NCBI GenBank assembly: GCA_007618135.1
Contig: PHFX01000004.1
Span: 39,759 to 103,758, forward strand
From: Candidatus Brocadia sp. WS118
GTDB taxonomy: Bacteria > Planctomycetota > Brocadiia > Brocadiales > Brocadiaceae
Length of the DNA: 64,000 nucleotides
Direction of reading: 5' to 3'
Shown here: piece after piece, positions 28,655 to 39,107 of the stretch
Position numbering within the stretch: position 1 is the first letter of the stretch
How the letters are laid out: every line of letters begins with the position of its first letter
Notes under the pieces: model-generated
The model's database searches: none
What the model was told of the DNA's origin: nothing
What the model saw: only the letters and a program-made list of their open reading frames with translations
Made by a program: the position numbers and the translations under genes

Positions 28655-29395
28655 TTATGTGGTTTCTTTCAGCCTGGAAGCGAGTGCGTTTACCTGGCCT
28701 GTCAGCGAGGAGTCGTAAATCATATCGCAGACCTTTACCCTTACCCCAGCGATAAGCGACTTGTCAACGGTCGTAGTAATGTTCACTTTTTTTGTAAGCT
28801 GTGATTCCAGCGTTTCCTGAAACATCTTTATTTCATCTGTTTTTAAAGGATATGCGCTTACAAGGTCTATAGGTAATGTTTCACCTTTCTCCTCTATTTT
28901 CGAGATATCAGAAACCATTTTCCCATTTTCTTTTATGAGCTTTCTGAATATGGCCTTATGAAGCTCTTCATCTGAAATGTCCTCTAAAAGGTTTGATGCA
29001 AAGGCAGAGGCAATTTCAAGAGTTTTATTTTTTAACGCTGCTTCTACCCTCCTTTTTTCCGCATCAAACAAGGCCTTTTCTTTTTCGGTTATTTTCGCTG
29101 CGTCTTTCTCTGCCTCACCCAGTAACTTATTTCTGTCTTTAAGAGATTCCTCCCTTGTTTGCTCGATCATCTGGCTTTGCATTTCCTTTAATTTTTTCAA
29201 CTCTTCTTCGTGTTTTTCCTTAAGCTCTTGTGCCTCTTTTTTTGTCTTTTCTGCATCCTCAACGGTTTTTGCTATAAGCCCTCTCCTCTTTTCTATAATT
29301 TCCCGTATGGGTTTATATAATATCCTTTTCAGAATAAACAGCAGCACAACAAAGTTTATTATCTGAAATAGCAGTGTCCAGATGTTGAATTTCAT
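28655..29395 (-). CDS. atpF: ATPase b subunit fused to a delta/OSCP-like C-terminus
   Basis: The 246-residue protein begins with a membrane helix (about 8-26) and a long charged coiled coil (about 35-135), as in subunit b. The last 80 residues, including VNITTTVDKSLIAGVRVKVCDMIYDSSLTGQV in two parts (about 200-235), resemble the C-terminal domain of the delta subunit. No separate atpH exists in the operon, so this fusion likely supplies the whole peripheral stalk. Long AtpF proteins and absent atpH are known for N-ATPases. Its start overlaps the atpE stop by 4 bp. Confidence 0.82.
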   Translation of the reverse strand: MKFNIWTLLFQIINFVVLLFILKRILYKPIREIIEKRRGLIAKTVEDAEKTKKEAQELKEKHEEELKKLKEMQSQMIEQTREESLKDRNKLLGEAEKDAAKITEKEKALFDAEKRRVEAALKNKTLEIASAFASNLLEDISDEELHKAIFRKLIKENGKMVSDISKIEEKGETLPIDLVSAYPLKTDEIKMFQETLESQLTKKVNITTTVDKSLIAGVRVKVCDMIYDSSLTGQVNALASRLKETT

Positions 29396-29658
29396 TTTAA
29401 AATATACCCGATAAGAGGATTTGCAAAAAGGATAATCAATGCGATAACAAATGCATATATGGCAATTGATTCTATCAATGCCATTCCAACAAAAAGCGCC
29501 CTCATAATTTTATCAGAGGCCTCAGGTTGCCTTGCTATTGCGTCAAGCGCCTCTGTAAGCGCCCTGCCCAATGCCCTTGCAGGACCATATCCACCAATTG
29601 CCATGACAAGGGCGGCAGCTATTATAGAAGCAGAAATAACTACGGTTTTAGCATCCAT
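29392..29658 (-). CDS. atpE: ATPase c subunit with partial sodium-binding signature
   Basis: The 88-residue hairpin has two membrane helices joined by the polar loop ARQPEAS (about 42-48). Helix 2 carries Glu63-Ser64 and Tyr68, matching the sodium ligands Glu65-Ser66 and Tyr70 of the Ilyobacter c ring. The helix-1 Gln32 equivalent is Leu30 and the Thr67 equivalent is Ile65, so the full sodium motif is not present. Ion specificity (sodium or proton) is therefore open. The ATG follows GAAAGGAGATTTAAA. Confidence 0.92.
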   Translation of the reverse strand: MDAKTVVISASIIAAALVMAIGGYGPARALGRALTEALDAIARQPEASDKIMRALFVGMALIESIAIYAFVIALIILFANPLIGYILK

Positions 29659-29671
29659 TTTAAATCTCCTT

Positions 29672-30337
29672 TCATGATTTCGTTCTCATGCCACCTGCTA
29701 TAAACACCAGGGTTAAAACACCAAATATATATGCCTGTATAAGACCAATAATAATATGCAGTAAACTAAACGGGATCGGCACCAGCAAGCCGACTATACC
29801 GAGAAGTATTATGGCAATCATATCACCACTTAACATATTCCCAAAGAGCCTGACGGCAAGCGCCACAGTCCGTGTGACCTCTGCTATAAGGTGGAAGGGA
29901 AGCAATATCCAGGTTGGTTCTTTGTAGTGGAGGAGATATCCTTTTAATCCTTGCGTTGTTATGCCAATGACGTGGGTCATTGAAAAAGATATTAATGCAA
30001 ATGCGAGCGTTGTATTGAGGTCTGCTGTAGGGGTTTTCAACCCCGGTATTAAACCGGCAAGATTAGAAAAACCGATAAGGATCCATAGGGTTCCCAGCAC
30101 CGGCAAAACCAACCAGGGATTTAACGGGATGATGTCCTTTATCGTTTTTTCGATAGCCTCAAAGATAGCTTCTAAAATCTCCTGGAAAAAAGATGGCTTT
30201 ATGGAGAGTTTTCTTGTCGCAAGATAGCAGATTGTTATTATGGCAACCATGACAAACCATGTGGTGATAACCGTGTCTGTAATCTGAACAGGGCCAATCG
30301 AAAAAATTGTTTCCGGGAAAATATTAAATATTTTCAT
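29672..30337 (-). CDS. atpB: ATPase a subunit (second ATPase)
   Basis: The 221-residue membrane protein has about five to six helices. The essential stator arginine is in helix 4 within EVTRTVALAVRLFGNMLSG (about 152-170), followed by the C-terminal IGLIQAYIFGVLTLVFI segment. It forms the ion half-channels against the c ring. Its ATG overlaps the stop of the atpQ-like gene by 4 bp. Length is slightly short, as in N-ATPase a subunits. Confidence 0.9.
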   Translation of the reverse strand: MKIFNIFPETIFSIGPVQITDTVITTWFVMVAIITICYLATRKLSIKPSFFQEILEAIFEAIEKTIKDIIPLNPWLVLPVLGTLWILIGFSNLAGLIPGLKTPTADLNTTLAFALISFSMTHVIGITTQGLKGYLLHYKEPTWILLPFHLIAEVTRTVALAVRLFGNMLSGDMIAIILLGIVGLLVPIPFSLLHIIIGLIQAYIFGVLTLVFIAGGMRTKS

Positions 30338-30611
30338 TGCTGTGGTTTCCTGACGAACAAATACCAGACATTATAAATACCAACAGCTATACCAATGATT
30401 ATAAGGGTTATCGTCCACGAAATACCTTCTCCGTGCATTTTTTTATCCAGATACCTCCCAAGATAAGCCCCTCCGACTACCGGGATAACAAAAACCCATC
30501 CTCCAACACCAAGGACATTAGCATAACGCCAGAAATTCGACTCCTCCTTTCGGGCGTTAAGCAATTCCCTGGCGGATTTCTCAATATCCCTGGAGAATTT
30601 TTTATTTTCCA

Positions 30612-30612
<1 letters not shown>
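30334..30612 (-). CDS. atpQ: AtpQ/AtpI-like small membrane subunit
   Basis: The product is 92 residues from the ATG at 30612, overlapping the atpC stop in a TGATG junction; an upstream TTG is less likely. Two hydrophobic helices (about 29-52 and 65-85) flank a charged loop containing LGRYLDKKMHG. AtpI-like proteins help assemble c rings. In described N-ATPase operons (atpDCQRBEFAG) this position is atpQ and a second small gene, atpR, follows. Here atpB follows at once, so atpR is absent. Confidence 0.75.
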
Positions 30613-32439
<1,827 letters not shown>

Positions 32440-32599
32440 GGTTTCATGCTATTTTCAGGACAAATAAATTATCGCAGTTCCCGCTTTGTAAGCCACAAAC
32501 CGGGAAGCCTGGGTAACCACAGCGAGAACCCCATCAATAGTAATGTTGCTGTAAATGCCGCTTCTAATTTAATGCCAAGCATACCGAGCATCGCTACCT

Positions 32600-32893
32600 A
32601 TGTTGAGCGTATTGGCGCATAATGTCGCAAATATGAATACCGATGGGTTTAAAAAACAGCGTGCCGGCCTGAGCGAAGATAACCATGGCAGGGTTGCCGT
32701 CAACATAACGGAAGGCGCCGACCCGGGGCCGTTATATCAGCATGCAAATGGGGCTATCGTTGAGGCATCAAACGTGGACATTAACGAAGAAATTCTCAGA
32801 CAGATAAGCGCCAAGCACCTCTTTTCTGCCAACGCCGTTGCCTTGAAGACATCAGTAGAAACACAAAAGGGTCTCTTAGACTTCCTGGCTTAG
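32600..32893 (+). pseudogene. N-terminally truncated flagellar rod/hook-type protein
   Basis: The 97-residue frame begins SVLAHNVANMNTDGFKKQRA after its Met, the conserved start motif of flagellar basal-body rod proteins. It ends with the matching C-terminal EASNVDINEEILRQ segment. Normal members carry about 15-20 more residues before AHNVAN, and no ribosome binding site precedes the ATG. An in-frame TAA sits 30 bp upstream at 32570-32572, and another frame covers the missing part, suggesting a frameshift or lost 5' end. It stands alone, with no other flagellar genes nearby. Confidence 0.55.
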
Positions 32894-32934
32894 AATCCCC
32901 TTTCATATCGAATAATAAAATAGTTAACCCATTC

Positions 32935-33552
32935 CTATTTTAGTATATCCTCAAGCTGGCTGTTTCTTGCTCCCATATGTATCAGATGAGTATTCTCCTT
33001 GCAATCAAATGTTAAAAGGGTTTTGCCCCATGAAATTACCTTCTGGCAAAATTGTTCTGTCTTACCACCCGATGTTGCATGAGCAACAAATATCTGATCA
33101 GCAATTGCTGCTACAAACTCATTTCTTTTTTCCCCAAGCGCCACAGTAATCCGATGATGTTTCTGGTCAAATGGTGAGGGAATTAAGAGACGCCCTTCGT
33201 TCATTGGCAATCGCCATGTATTTGGTATCCGCATACCTTCTATGCTCCGGGCAGGACAAATGATGATTGGCTGTGAGCCACGCAGCAAAATCTCCAAAAA
33301 TTCGCGCTCTATTGGGCTATGAAAGCCGCCTATGACAGTCACACCGGCTTGTCGCAATTGCTGTGCGAGGTCGTAGGTTTTCAAGATAAGGGTGCCGGGA
33401 CACTTAACCGAACAGAACAAGGCTAATGATTTGTTCTGAAGGATGCTGAGATCTCCCAAAACAGTGATAAATTCTGGTGTGTCATCACCAAGATACGTTT
33501 GGAGGTTAACTGGGTAAGAAGGGTTGCTTTTATGCAATTTTGTTATGTTCAT
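32935..33552 (-). CDS. DprA/Smf-like Rossmann-fold protein
   Basis: The product is 205 residues from the ATG at 33552; the open frame extends to 33780 but that part runs into a hairpin repeat and the transposase gene. It shows the DprA-type fold: a first-strand FITVLGDLSIL, GGFHSPIEREFLEIL, PARSIEGMRIP and the later VALGEKRNEFVAAIADQIFV and ATSGGKTEQF. DprA loads RecA on incoming DNA, but short diverged members lack that proof. The canonical SGxARGID motif is replaced by GGFHSPIE, so the function is uncertain. Related proteins are also found near defence loci. Confidence 0.65.
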   Translation of the reverse strand: MNITKLHKSNPSYPVNLQTYLGDDTPEFITVLGDLSILQNKSLALFCSVKCPGTLILKTYDLAQQLRQAGVTVIGGFHSPIEREFLEILLRGSQPIIICPARSIEGMRIPNTWRLPMNEGRLLIPSPFDQKHHRITVALGEKRNEFVAAIADQIFVAHATSGGKTEQFCQKVISWGKTLLTFDCKENTHLIHMGARNSQLEDILK

Positions 33553-33580
33553 AGGATATTTTTTCCGATTCCTTTTCCTT

Positions 33581-33654
33581 GTAGGGGCGAAGCATTTTTT
33601 TTGACAAAATTCCGGTGTACTATATTGGATGAGAAAAAAATGCTTCGCCCCTAC
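33581..33654. repeat. RAYT-associated hairpin element E1
   Basis: A 74-bp element with ends GTAGGGGCGAAGCATTTTT and AAAAATGCTTCGCCCCTAC. It lies at the 3' edge of the transposase gene and supplies its TAG stop codon (33651-33653). Its loop matches E3 and E4 closely and in the same orientation. Confidence 0.9.
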
Positions 33655-34415
33655 GTTCTGACATCCATCTGCCGTCCAACCCGGTATTTGGTTTCGTAAT
33701 CGATGATGAAGTCTAATTCCTCGTTCGTAAAACCATATTTTTGCTTCATCTCGTATGTCACCTTTTCTATGGATAAGCAAGGCCTGTCAGGATTATCCAT
33801 ATCGTATGTCCACATCACGGGATTGTACAGAATATAACGACGAATTATATTTAATGACTTTTCGTTTCGTATAATGTGATCATAATAGTTGCGCTGCCAC
33901 AGTGAAATACCTGGGGTTTTGTTCATGGTATTAATTTTACGTGTTGAAACCGATTTAAAATTTTGCATAATTGCCCCCAGCGAATCTGATTGGGTGCCGT
34001 GCGGCTGTTGCATTTTTGATTGTAGGGGCGAAGCATTTACCGCGCCTAATGAATTTTGCACTCGTTTTGACACGGCAAATGCTTCGCCCCTACCAGCGTC
34101 GTCATTGTTGCAGTCACGATCGGTAATGATAACAATTCCATGCATGTGATTTGGCATAACCACAAATGTGTCCAATTTTACGAATGGGAAATTTTGCGGT
34201 AATTTGTCCCAACATGCCTTAACAATATCGCCGTATCTGTTCAACTGCATTGTTTCATTGCAAATATCTCCAAACAGGTATGCGTGTTTTTCTGTGCAGA
34301 TGGTCACAAAATATGCCCCGGGTCTTGTATAATCGTATCCCTTCAACCGGATCGAACGACGGTGGTGTTTTTCAGGATCGTATATTGTTTTTTTGTTTTG
34401 ATTGTTTGGTCGCAT
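33651..34415 (-). CDS. REP-associated tyrosine transposase (RAYT, TnpA-REP type)
   Basis: The 254-residue Y1 transposase of the IS200/IS605-like superfamily has the HUH motif in VVMPNHMHGIV (His90, His92) and the catalytic tyrosine in SLWQRNYYDHIIRNE (Tyr177/178). RAYTs are single-copy enzymes thought to move REP/BIME hairpins. Hairpin E1 overlaps its 3' end, E3 lies 19 bp upstream of its start, and E2 (72 bp) is inserted in frame at about residues 107-131 between motifs, which suggests that the protein may still work. The last 25 or so residues resemble the C-terminus of the neighbouring methyltransferase and look captured. Confidence 0.85.
   Translation of the reverse strand: MRPNNQNKKTIYDPEKHHRRSIRLKGYDYTRPGAYFVTICTEKHAYLFGDICNETMQLNRYGDIVKACWDKLPQNFPFVKLDTFVVMPNHMHGIVIITDRDCNNDDAGRGEAFAVSKRVQNSLGAVNASPLQSKMQQPHGTQSDSLGAIMQNFKSVSTRKINTMNKTPGISLWQRNYYDHIIRNEKSLNIIRRYILYNPVMWTYDMDNPDRPCLSIEKVTYEMKQKYGFTNEELDFIIDYETKYRVGRQMDVRT
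34022..34093. repeat. Hairpin element E2, in frame inside the transposase gene
   Basis: A 72-bp element with ends GTAGGGGCGAAGCATTT and AAATGCTTCGCCCCTAC and a loop unlike E1/E3/E4. Its length is a multiple of three, and in this frame its ends read GRGEAF and NASPL without a stop. Confidence 0.9.
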
Positions 34416-34434
34416 GGTTGTTTGGTTATTAATT

Positions 34435-34507
34435 GTAGGGGCGAAGCATTTTTTGTGACAAAATTCTGGTGTAATTTATTGGGTGAGAAAAAATGCTTCG
34501 CCCCTAC
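34435..34507. repeat. Hairpin element E3
   Basis: A 73-bp element just upstream of the transposase start. It has the same ends and nearly the same loop as E4. It provides the TAG (34504-34506) that ends the methyltransferase-tail fragment beside it. Confidence 0.9.
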
Positions 34508-34690
34508 GCGTCGTCCTCAGTATCCCGTCCCATGCGGTATTTGATGTCATAATTGATGATGAAATCCAGCTCCTCATCCGTAAAACCGTAATGCCTGGCA
34601 AGGACACGGTCGATTTCGTCAATGATGGGTTTTGGGTATTTTGGATAGCATTCATTACACATTACCATGTATATTGCCTTATAAAATGTT
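34504..34690 (-). pseudogene. Duplicated 3' end of the adenine methyltransferase
   Basis: On the minus strand this stretch reads YPKYPKPIIDEIDRVLAR, then HYGFTDEELDFIINYDIK and KYRMGRDTEDDA with a stop in E3. It duplicates the last 60 or so codons of the methyltransferase at 34809-35000. The two copies with their hairpins are offset by 305 bp. It has no start and is a non-functional fragment. Confidence 0.8.
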
Positions 34691-34739
34691 CATTGCATTT
34701 TTGTGAAATTGCTGATTACGTGCAATTTTTGTGGCACTG

Positions 34740-34812
34740 GTAGGGGCGAAGCATTTTTTGTGACAAAATTCTAGCGTAATTTATTGAGTGAGAAAAAATG
34801 CTTCGCCCCTAC
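34740..34812. repeat. Hairpin element E4
   Basis: A 73-bp element almost identical to E3, in the same orientation. It supplies the TAG stop (34809-34811) of the methyltransferase reading frame. Confidence 0.9.
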
Positions 34813-36425
34813 GTGTCGTCATCTGTATCCCGTCCCATACGGTATTTGATGTCATAATTGATGATGAAATCCAGTTCCTCATCCGTAACACCGTAATGCC
34901 TGGCAAGGACGCTGTCAATTTCGTCAATGATGGGTTTTGAGTATTTTGGGTAGAATTCGTCATAGACAACTTTTCCAGTTGCCTTGTATTGGCACTCTTT
35001 GCGTTGTTTATGTTGTTTCAAATCTTCCATAAGCCTTTTGGACAATTGGGATAGTTCTTGCTTAACAGAGTCAGCCATTTTATCCAACCCTATTGGAAAG
35101 TTTTCAATTTCACGATTTGTTAAATCACGGCAATTTGAAAGCAAAATAAACCACCAATAAAAAAGTGAACTATTGAGAATTGCAACAGTAACAAACGCAT
35201 CTATTTTTGCTTTAATATTAAAAGACTTGACATGACCAGAGATCTGTTCTCCATCCCTTTCATTCCAAAAATAAGGGGCGAAATCCATTGCCCGTATCCA
35301 GTATTGTGGAGCGTTGTGGAAATATATGGTGTAGGGGCAGGTTTGAAACCTGCCCCTACCGTCTTGTAATATAAGAAAATTTCCTAAATTATCGAAGGTA
35401 GTTAAGCGCTCCATGATGCTCTTGGCGTATATACTTCCTATTTTTGGAATAGAACCTTCTGTTAAAAAGCTGGTTGTTTCTTCATAAAATATTGATTCAA
35501 ACAATGCAGTACGAATTTCTGAATACCAGCGGTTATAATTGGTTGAGAAAACCTTATAGTTTTCTTTACCCTTTTTAGCAGTAACGATCGTGGCACGAAT
35601 ATGTTCCAACCCTTCAAATAAACGTGCTGGTCTATCATCAAAATTTGCAAACCAGATGGCAAGGCTCTTTCCAAGACAATCTCTCTGAAGGGGCTTCATC
35701 CTATCGGTACATACAAGTGGTAGTTGAACAATCATTCCGAAACGGCTTTTGTTTCCCAATATTTCATAACTACGTTCTATAGCGTAAGCATATAAATTAC
35801 CGCAATCCTCTGTTTGATACCCAAGGATAGTATACTCTTTTTTGACCTTGCTATATTCAACATACGGTGGATTCCCGATAATCACATCAAACCCGCCATC
35901 CTTCATAATAGCATGAAACTCGATAAACCAATGGAATGGCTTATGGGAGGTAAGCCATTCTAAAAACTTTTTTTCATACGGCTGTTTGTTCTTAAAATTG
36001 TTCTGGCTTATCCCATACTCTGAGGCAAGGTATCGGTTGAGTTCCTCTTCCAACACTTTTAATCGTTTCTTTAATTCTTGCTTGTCGGCAGTCGTTACTT
36101 CACCGCCGAGTTCTGTCTGTTGTTGGCGAAACAGGGCGAATAGACGGTCAACGTCCTGCGCCTTTTCTTCTATCCTTTTTATTGTGTCTATATCTTCCGG
36201 CTGTAACAATTTTTTTTGTGTTGCCTTCCCTTTTCTTTCCGTCGTAATTGCCTCTTTTATTTGCTCCAGGGCAGCAAATCCCACCAGGGTATTCCCGGCG
36301 CGAATATTGAAGTCTATATCAGGCAGTGGCTCAATGCCAAAATTGGGTTTAGAAGTATCAGGATCAACCTGCGCAGCGAGTTTGAGGAAAAGGCGGAGCT
36401 TGCAGATTTCCACTGCCTCTTCCAT
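34809..36425 (-). pseudogene. Adenine-specific DNA methyltransferase, C-terminal part
   Basis: The 538-codon frame carries the NPPY catalytic motif (DVIIGNPPYVEYSKVKKEY, about 175-193) and a target-recognition region of the type found in Eco57I-like class IIG and related enzymes. It continues the frame of 36364-37269 but is out of register with it. The start-like MEEAVEICKLRLFLKL normally follows NNLYGVDI in this family; here NNLYG is followed by a gap of about 8 bp that removes VDI and shifts frame. A 29-bp palindrome is inserted in frame at 35331-35359. The enzyme is probably inactive. Confidence 0.75.
35331..35359. repeat. Short palindrome P1 inside the methyltransferase
   Basis: GTAGGGGCAGGTTT and AAACCTGCCCCTAC are 14-bp arms around one base. 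On the minus strand it is read in frame as GRGRFQTCPY within the methyltransferase, an apparent insertion. Confidence 0.85.
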
Positions 36426-36563
36426 GACCGTAGAGGTTGTTGAGGATTATGCTTTTGTAAATGAAGTACTGCTTATTTGGATGGTTTGCTACCTGCTCAA
36501 GGGTGTGCGAAAAGTCTTCTAATTTTTTGTGCGGTAGTAAAGGATAACCGTGAGGGGTATGCC

Positions 36564-36591
36564 GTAAGGGCGATTCATGAATCGCCCCTAC
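36564..36591. repeat. Short palindrome P2 inside the methyltransferase
   Basis: GTAAGGGCGATTC and GAATCGCCCCTAC flank a two-base centre. It is read in frame on the minus strand as VGAIHESPLR. The termini match the larger hairpin family. Confidence 0.8.
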
Positions 36592-37022
36592 AATAGCGTG
36601 TTTTGCCGCCTCATCCTCCAGCATCTCTTCCATACGGTCAAGGCAGGCTTCATAAAGAGGCTCAAGTATGTTAAGGGCTGCAAATAAAAATGCCCCGGAG
36701 CCGCAGGTCGGGTCAAGAATGGAAATATCTTTTATGACATTCCAAAAAGCCCTTAAAAGGTCAGGGCCTTCACAATTTGAGATAACATCCTGTGCAAACT
36801 GGCGTATGTCAAGATTTAATGTAATCAGGTCATTGATATCCTTAACCTCTCCAGATTCAAGTTTCCTGCGGATTTCCTCATACCGTTTGCGTCTTGCCAC
36901 TACCTCGCGCCATAGCTCTGTGGGCAGGGCATATTCTGCAGGCGCAGGTTTATTCCATTCTGTGCGTTTGGAGACGTCATGCAGACCGGCGGCAATTTCA
37001 GGCGGCAATGGTTTCACGGGTG

Positions 37023-37131
37023 GTAGGGGCGAAGCATTCTCCACCGCATGCAGATGTTGTGGGGATATATTATTCTCATGTGTTCTATGCAAATTATTTG
37101 TAGACTCCACAGGAGAATGCTTCGCCCCTAC
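37023..37131. repeat. Hairpin element E5
   Basis: The largest copy (109 bp), with ends GTAGGGGCGAAGCATTC and GAATGCTTCGCCCCTAC and a longer, different loop. Inner arms CTCCACCG-like and CACAGGAG extend the stem. It is read through without a stop in the methyltransferase frame. Confidence 0.88.
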
Positions 37132-37255
37132 ATTGTTTTGTTGCACGATGCCATGTTTTACCGCAGTATATATATAACGATCGGGAGAGCTTTGCAAGAG
37201 TTGCCAGATGGGGTGTTCTCCCTCGAATGCAATCCGGCACTTTTGCCGTGCTGCA

Positions 37256-38212
37256 TCAAAGAGATGCATAATTTCTCTCTGCAAAACTTTGTGTCCTGCG
37301 CACCATAAATAGACGCATAAGTTCCCGCCAGTCGTCTGAGTATCCGCTCTTTTCAAAGGCAGACAGGCTGTTGACAGGGCATTGATGCCGCCTTGTAAAT
37401 TCATCCACCCTGCCAGCGATACGAACAGCAGCAGATTGAAATTCAAGGAGTATATTACGCATATCGCGGGGGATCTCAAATTCTGACAATCCTGCCCTAG
37501 CCTCCTCTGCAAGATGATAAGCCATTTTGATGTAAATCCAGTAGGGATACAATGCCTCTTCTCTTGCCCAACTTTCCTCTATGACCTTAATAAGTTCATT
37601 CGTTATATCAACGCAATAACGGTCATTCCAGCGGTCTTCAAACCATTTTGCAAGTTTTTGCGCCGCGTCGTGGTCAAGGACATCCACATTTAGTTCGCCC
37701 CGATGAGATAGCCCTGCAAGGGTTAGATTACTTGAACCAAGATAGCCGATGATGGGATTGATAGTATCCTGCCTGAAACAGAGATAAAGTTTGGCATGGA
37801 GCGCATGTTTAAGAAATAGTTTAACAACGACCTTTCCTGCTTTAAGTTGAGAGGCAAGGCGGCGAAGGCCTGCTTCGTCTTCATCAGTTGGTACGCCAAG
37901 TGTAAGTTGATTTCTAAAATCCTCAGCCAGTTTTTTCTTGAGGCGAATAATAACCTGATTGCTTATGGTATCATCCTGAGGAAGGAGGCTGTAAAACTGT
38001 CTCAATTGTTCATGGGGAGGCTTCTGCATGCCCACAAGCAGTCTGCATTGATTGCCATCTCCGCCATGCCAGTTTTCAATCAGGGCGTCAATTGCCTTCC
38101 AGCCACGCAGATTGAAATAGCCAACACAAAAGTCAGAATGTTTAGAGAGATGAAGCGCTTCCTGGAGTGCAGGGAGAAGTTGTTGTTCTATGTTATCGAA
38201 GATGCGTGGCAT
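37256..38212 (-). pseudogene. PLD-nuclease/SNF2 helicase remnant with the helicase core deleted
   Basis: The 318-codon frame has a phospholipase D-type nuclease domain with an HKD-like motif (HAKLYLCFRQD, then GSSNLT, about 140-165). It continues into IPRDMRNILLEFQSAAVRIAG, which in family members precedes the Walker A motif of an SNF2-type helicase. Here it jumps to a later helicase segment (KSGYSDDWRELMRLFMVRRT) and ends, so Walker A and DEAH are missing. This points to a large internal deletion. It was probably part of a restriction-like defence system with the adjacent methyltransferase. Confidence 0.72.
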
Positions 38213-38263
38213 TTATTAGCCTTTCCAATAACATAACTATCATGATGCGCATTATGTGCATTG

Positions 38264-38337
38264 GTAGGGGCGAAGCATTTGTTTTAACGCATTTGAAAAT
38301 ATGTCATGGTTATGGCAAACAAATGCTTCGCCCCTAC
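38264..38337. repeat. Hairpin element E6
   Basis: A 74-bp element with ends GTAGGGGCGAAGCATTTG and CAAATGCTTCGCCCCTAC and its own loop. It lies between the helicase remnant start and the end of the membrane-protein cluster. Confidence 0.9.
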
Positions 38338-38354
38338 ATATACGAATTATAATA

Positions 38355-39104
38355 TTATTGCAAAATCCCCAGCCAATCCCTGAGCAAGAACTGAATACGG
38401 CCTATAAGCAACGACAATCTGCCCATGACGGTATAGCCGAAGGATGCGCCAAAGGATATCATGAGAAACCAGATGCCAATCTTCGACACCGTTCCGATCG
38501 TCCCTTTGTGCTCAACGGAAAAAATGAAGTAGATGAGTACGGAGATAACACCAAGCAGGATAAGTACGGTGTTGATGCTGGAAAGGATGGTTTCCCCGCC
38601 GGAAAAGACGGGATGCAGGGAGGGTTTTGTCTGTTCAAGGATAAATGCCGAAATGACGCGCGGGATGCTCACTCCTGCACCAAGTCCCACCACAAATGCA
38701 AACGTCCATCGACTCAGCCACGATAGTTTTCTCGAAAATCTCAGGAGCATAAAGATCCCCAGCATGGAAGGAATGATCAATGCATATTGAGGGGCTTTCG
38801 TTGCAGCCTTTGAAAACATTGGGACAATAAGGGGGTCATAGAGATCAGGCTTTAAGAAATTAAACCAGGTAATGATGATGGTGTAACCGAGGGAAACGCC
38901 TACATAAAGATTTTCTGCAATCTTGAAGGCAGGATTGTCCTTATACAGGAAGCTGTAAATGGCCAGGGTAAGCCCAACGCCAAGGATAATACCAAACCCA
39001 TCGAAGGAGAAAGGAAGTTTCCCCGATGCCATTAAAAAGATATTGATGCAGACGAATAATCCAATCGTGCCAACAAGAATGAAGAAATTAGAATCCTTAC
39101 GCAT
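38355..39104 (-). CDS. Polytopic membrane protein, membrane cluster gene 4
   Basis: The 249-residue protein has about seven to eight hydrophobic helices and few charged residues between them. I do not recognise the family. It ends the minus-strand run of four membrane genes and starts 3 bp after the preceding stop, indicating co-expression. The polar motifs GYTIIITWFNFLKPDLYDPL (about 73-92) and GAGVSIPRVI (about 144-153) may be functional. A complex with the other three products is inferred from gene order only. Confidence 0.65.
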   Translation of the reverse strand: MRKDSNFFILVGTIGLFVCINIFLMASGKLPFSFDGFGIILGVGLTLAIYSFLYKDNPAFKIAENLYVGVSLGYTIIITWFNFLKPDLYDPLIVPMFSKAATKAPQYALIIPSMLGIFMLLRFSRKLSWLSRWTFAFVVGLGAGVSIPRVISAFILEQTKPSLHPVFSGGETILSSINTVLILLGVISVLIYFIFSVEHKGTIGTVSKIGIWFLMISFGASFGYTVMGRLSLLIGRIQFLLRDWLGILQ

Positions 39105-39107
39105 GCC

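Larger units (their letters stand above)
36364..37269 (-). pseudogene. Adenine-specific DNA methyltransferase, N-terminal part
   Basis: From the ATG at 37269 (MHLFDAARQKC) the frame reads about 301 codons. It contains SAM-binding motif I in ILDPTCGSGAFLF (about residue 195) and stops shortly after NNLYG, where the 8-bp deletion shifts frame into the C-terminal part. Hairpin E5 (109 bp) and palindrome P2 interrupt it in frame. The portion of the open frame upstream of 37269 overlaps the helicase remnant and is not part of this protein. Together with 34809-36425 it represents one broken gene. Confidence 0.72.

Noticed and set aside
33553..33780. N-terminal extension of the DprA-like gene
   Set aside because: It runs through hairpin E1 and into the transposase gene; the ATG at 33552 gives the conserved domain alone.
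33581..34812. Repeated hairpins as a CRISPR array
   Set aside because: The units are palindromes at irregular distances with genes between them, and no cas genes are present.
37270..37512. N-terminal extension of the methyltransferase frame
   Set aside because: It overlaps the helicase remnant in another frame and has no methyltransferase features.
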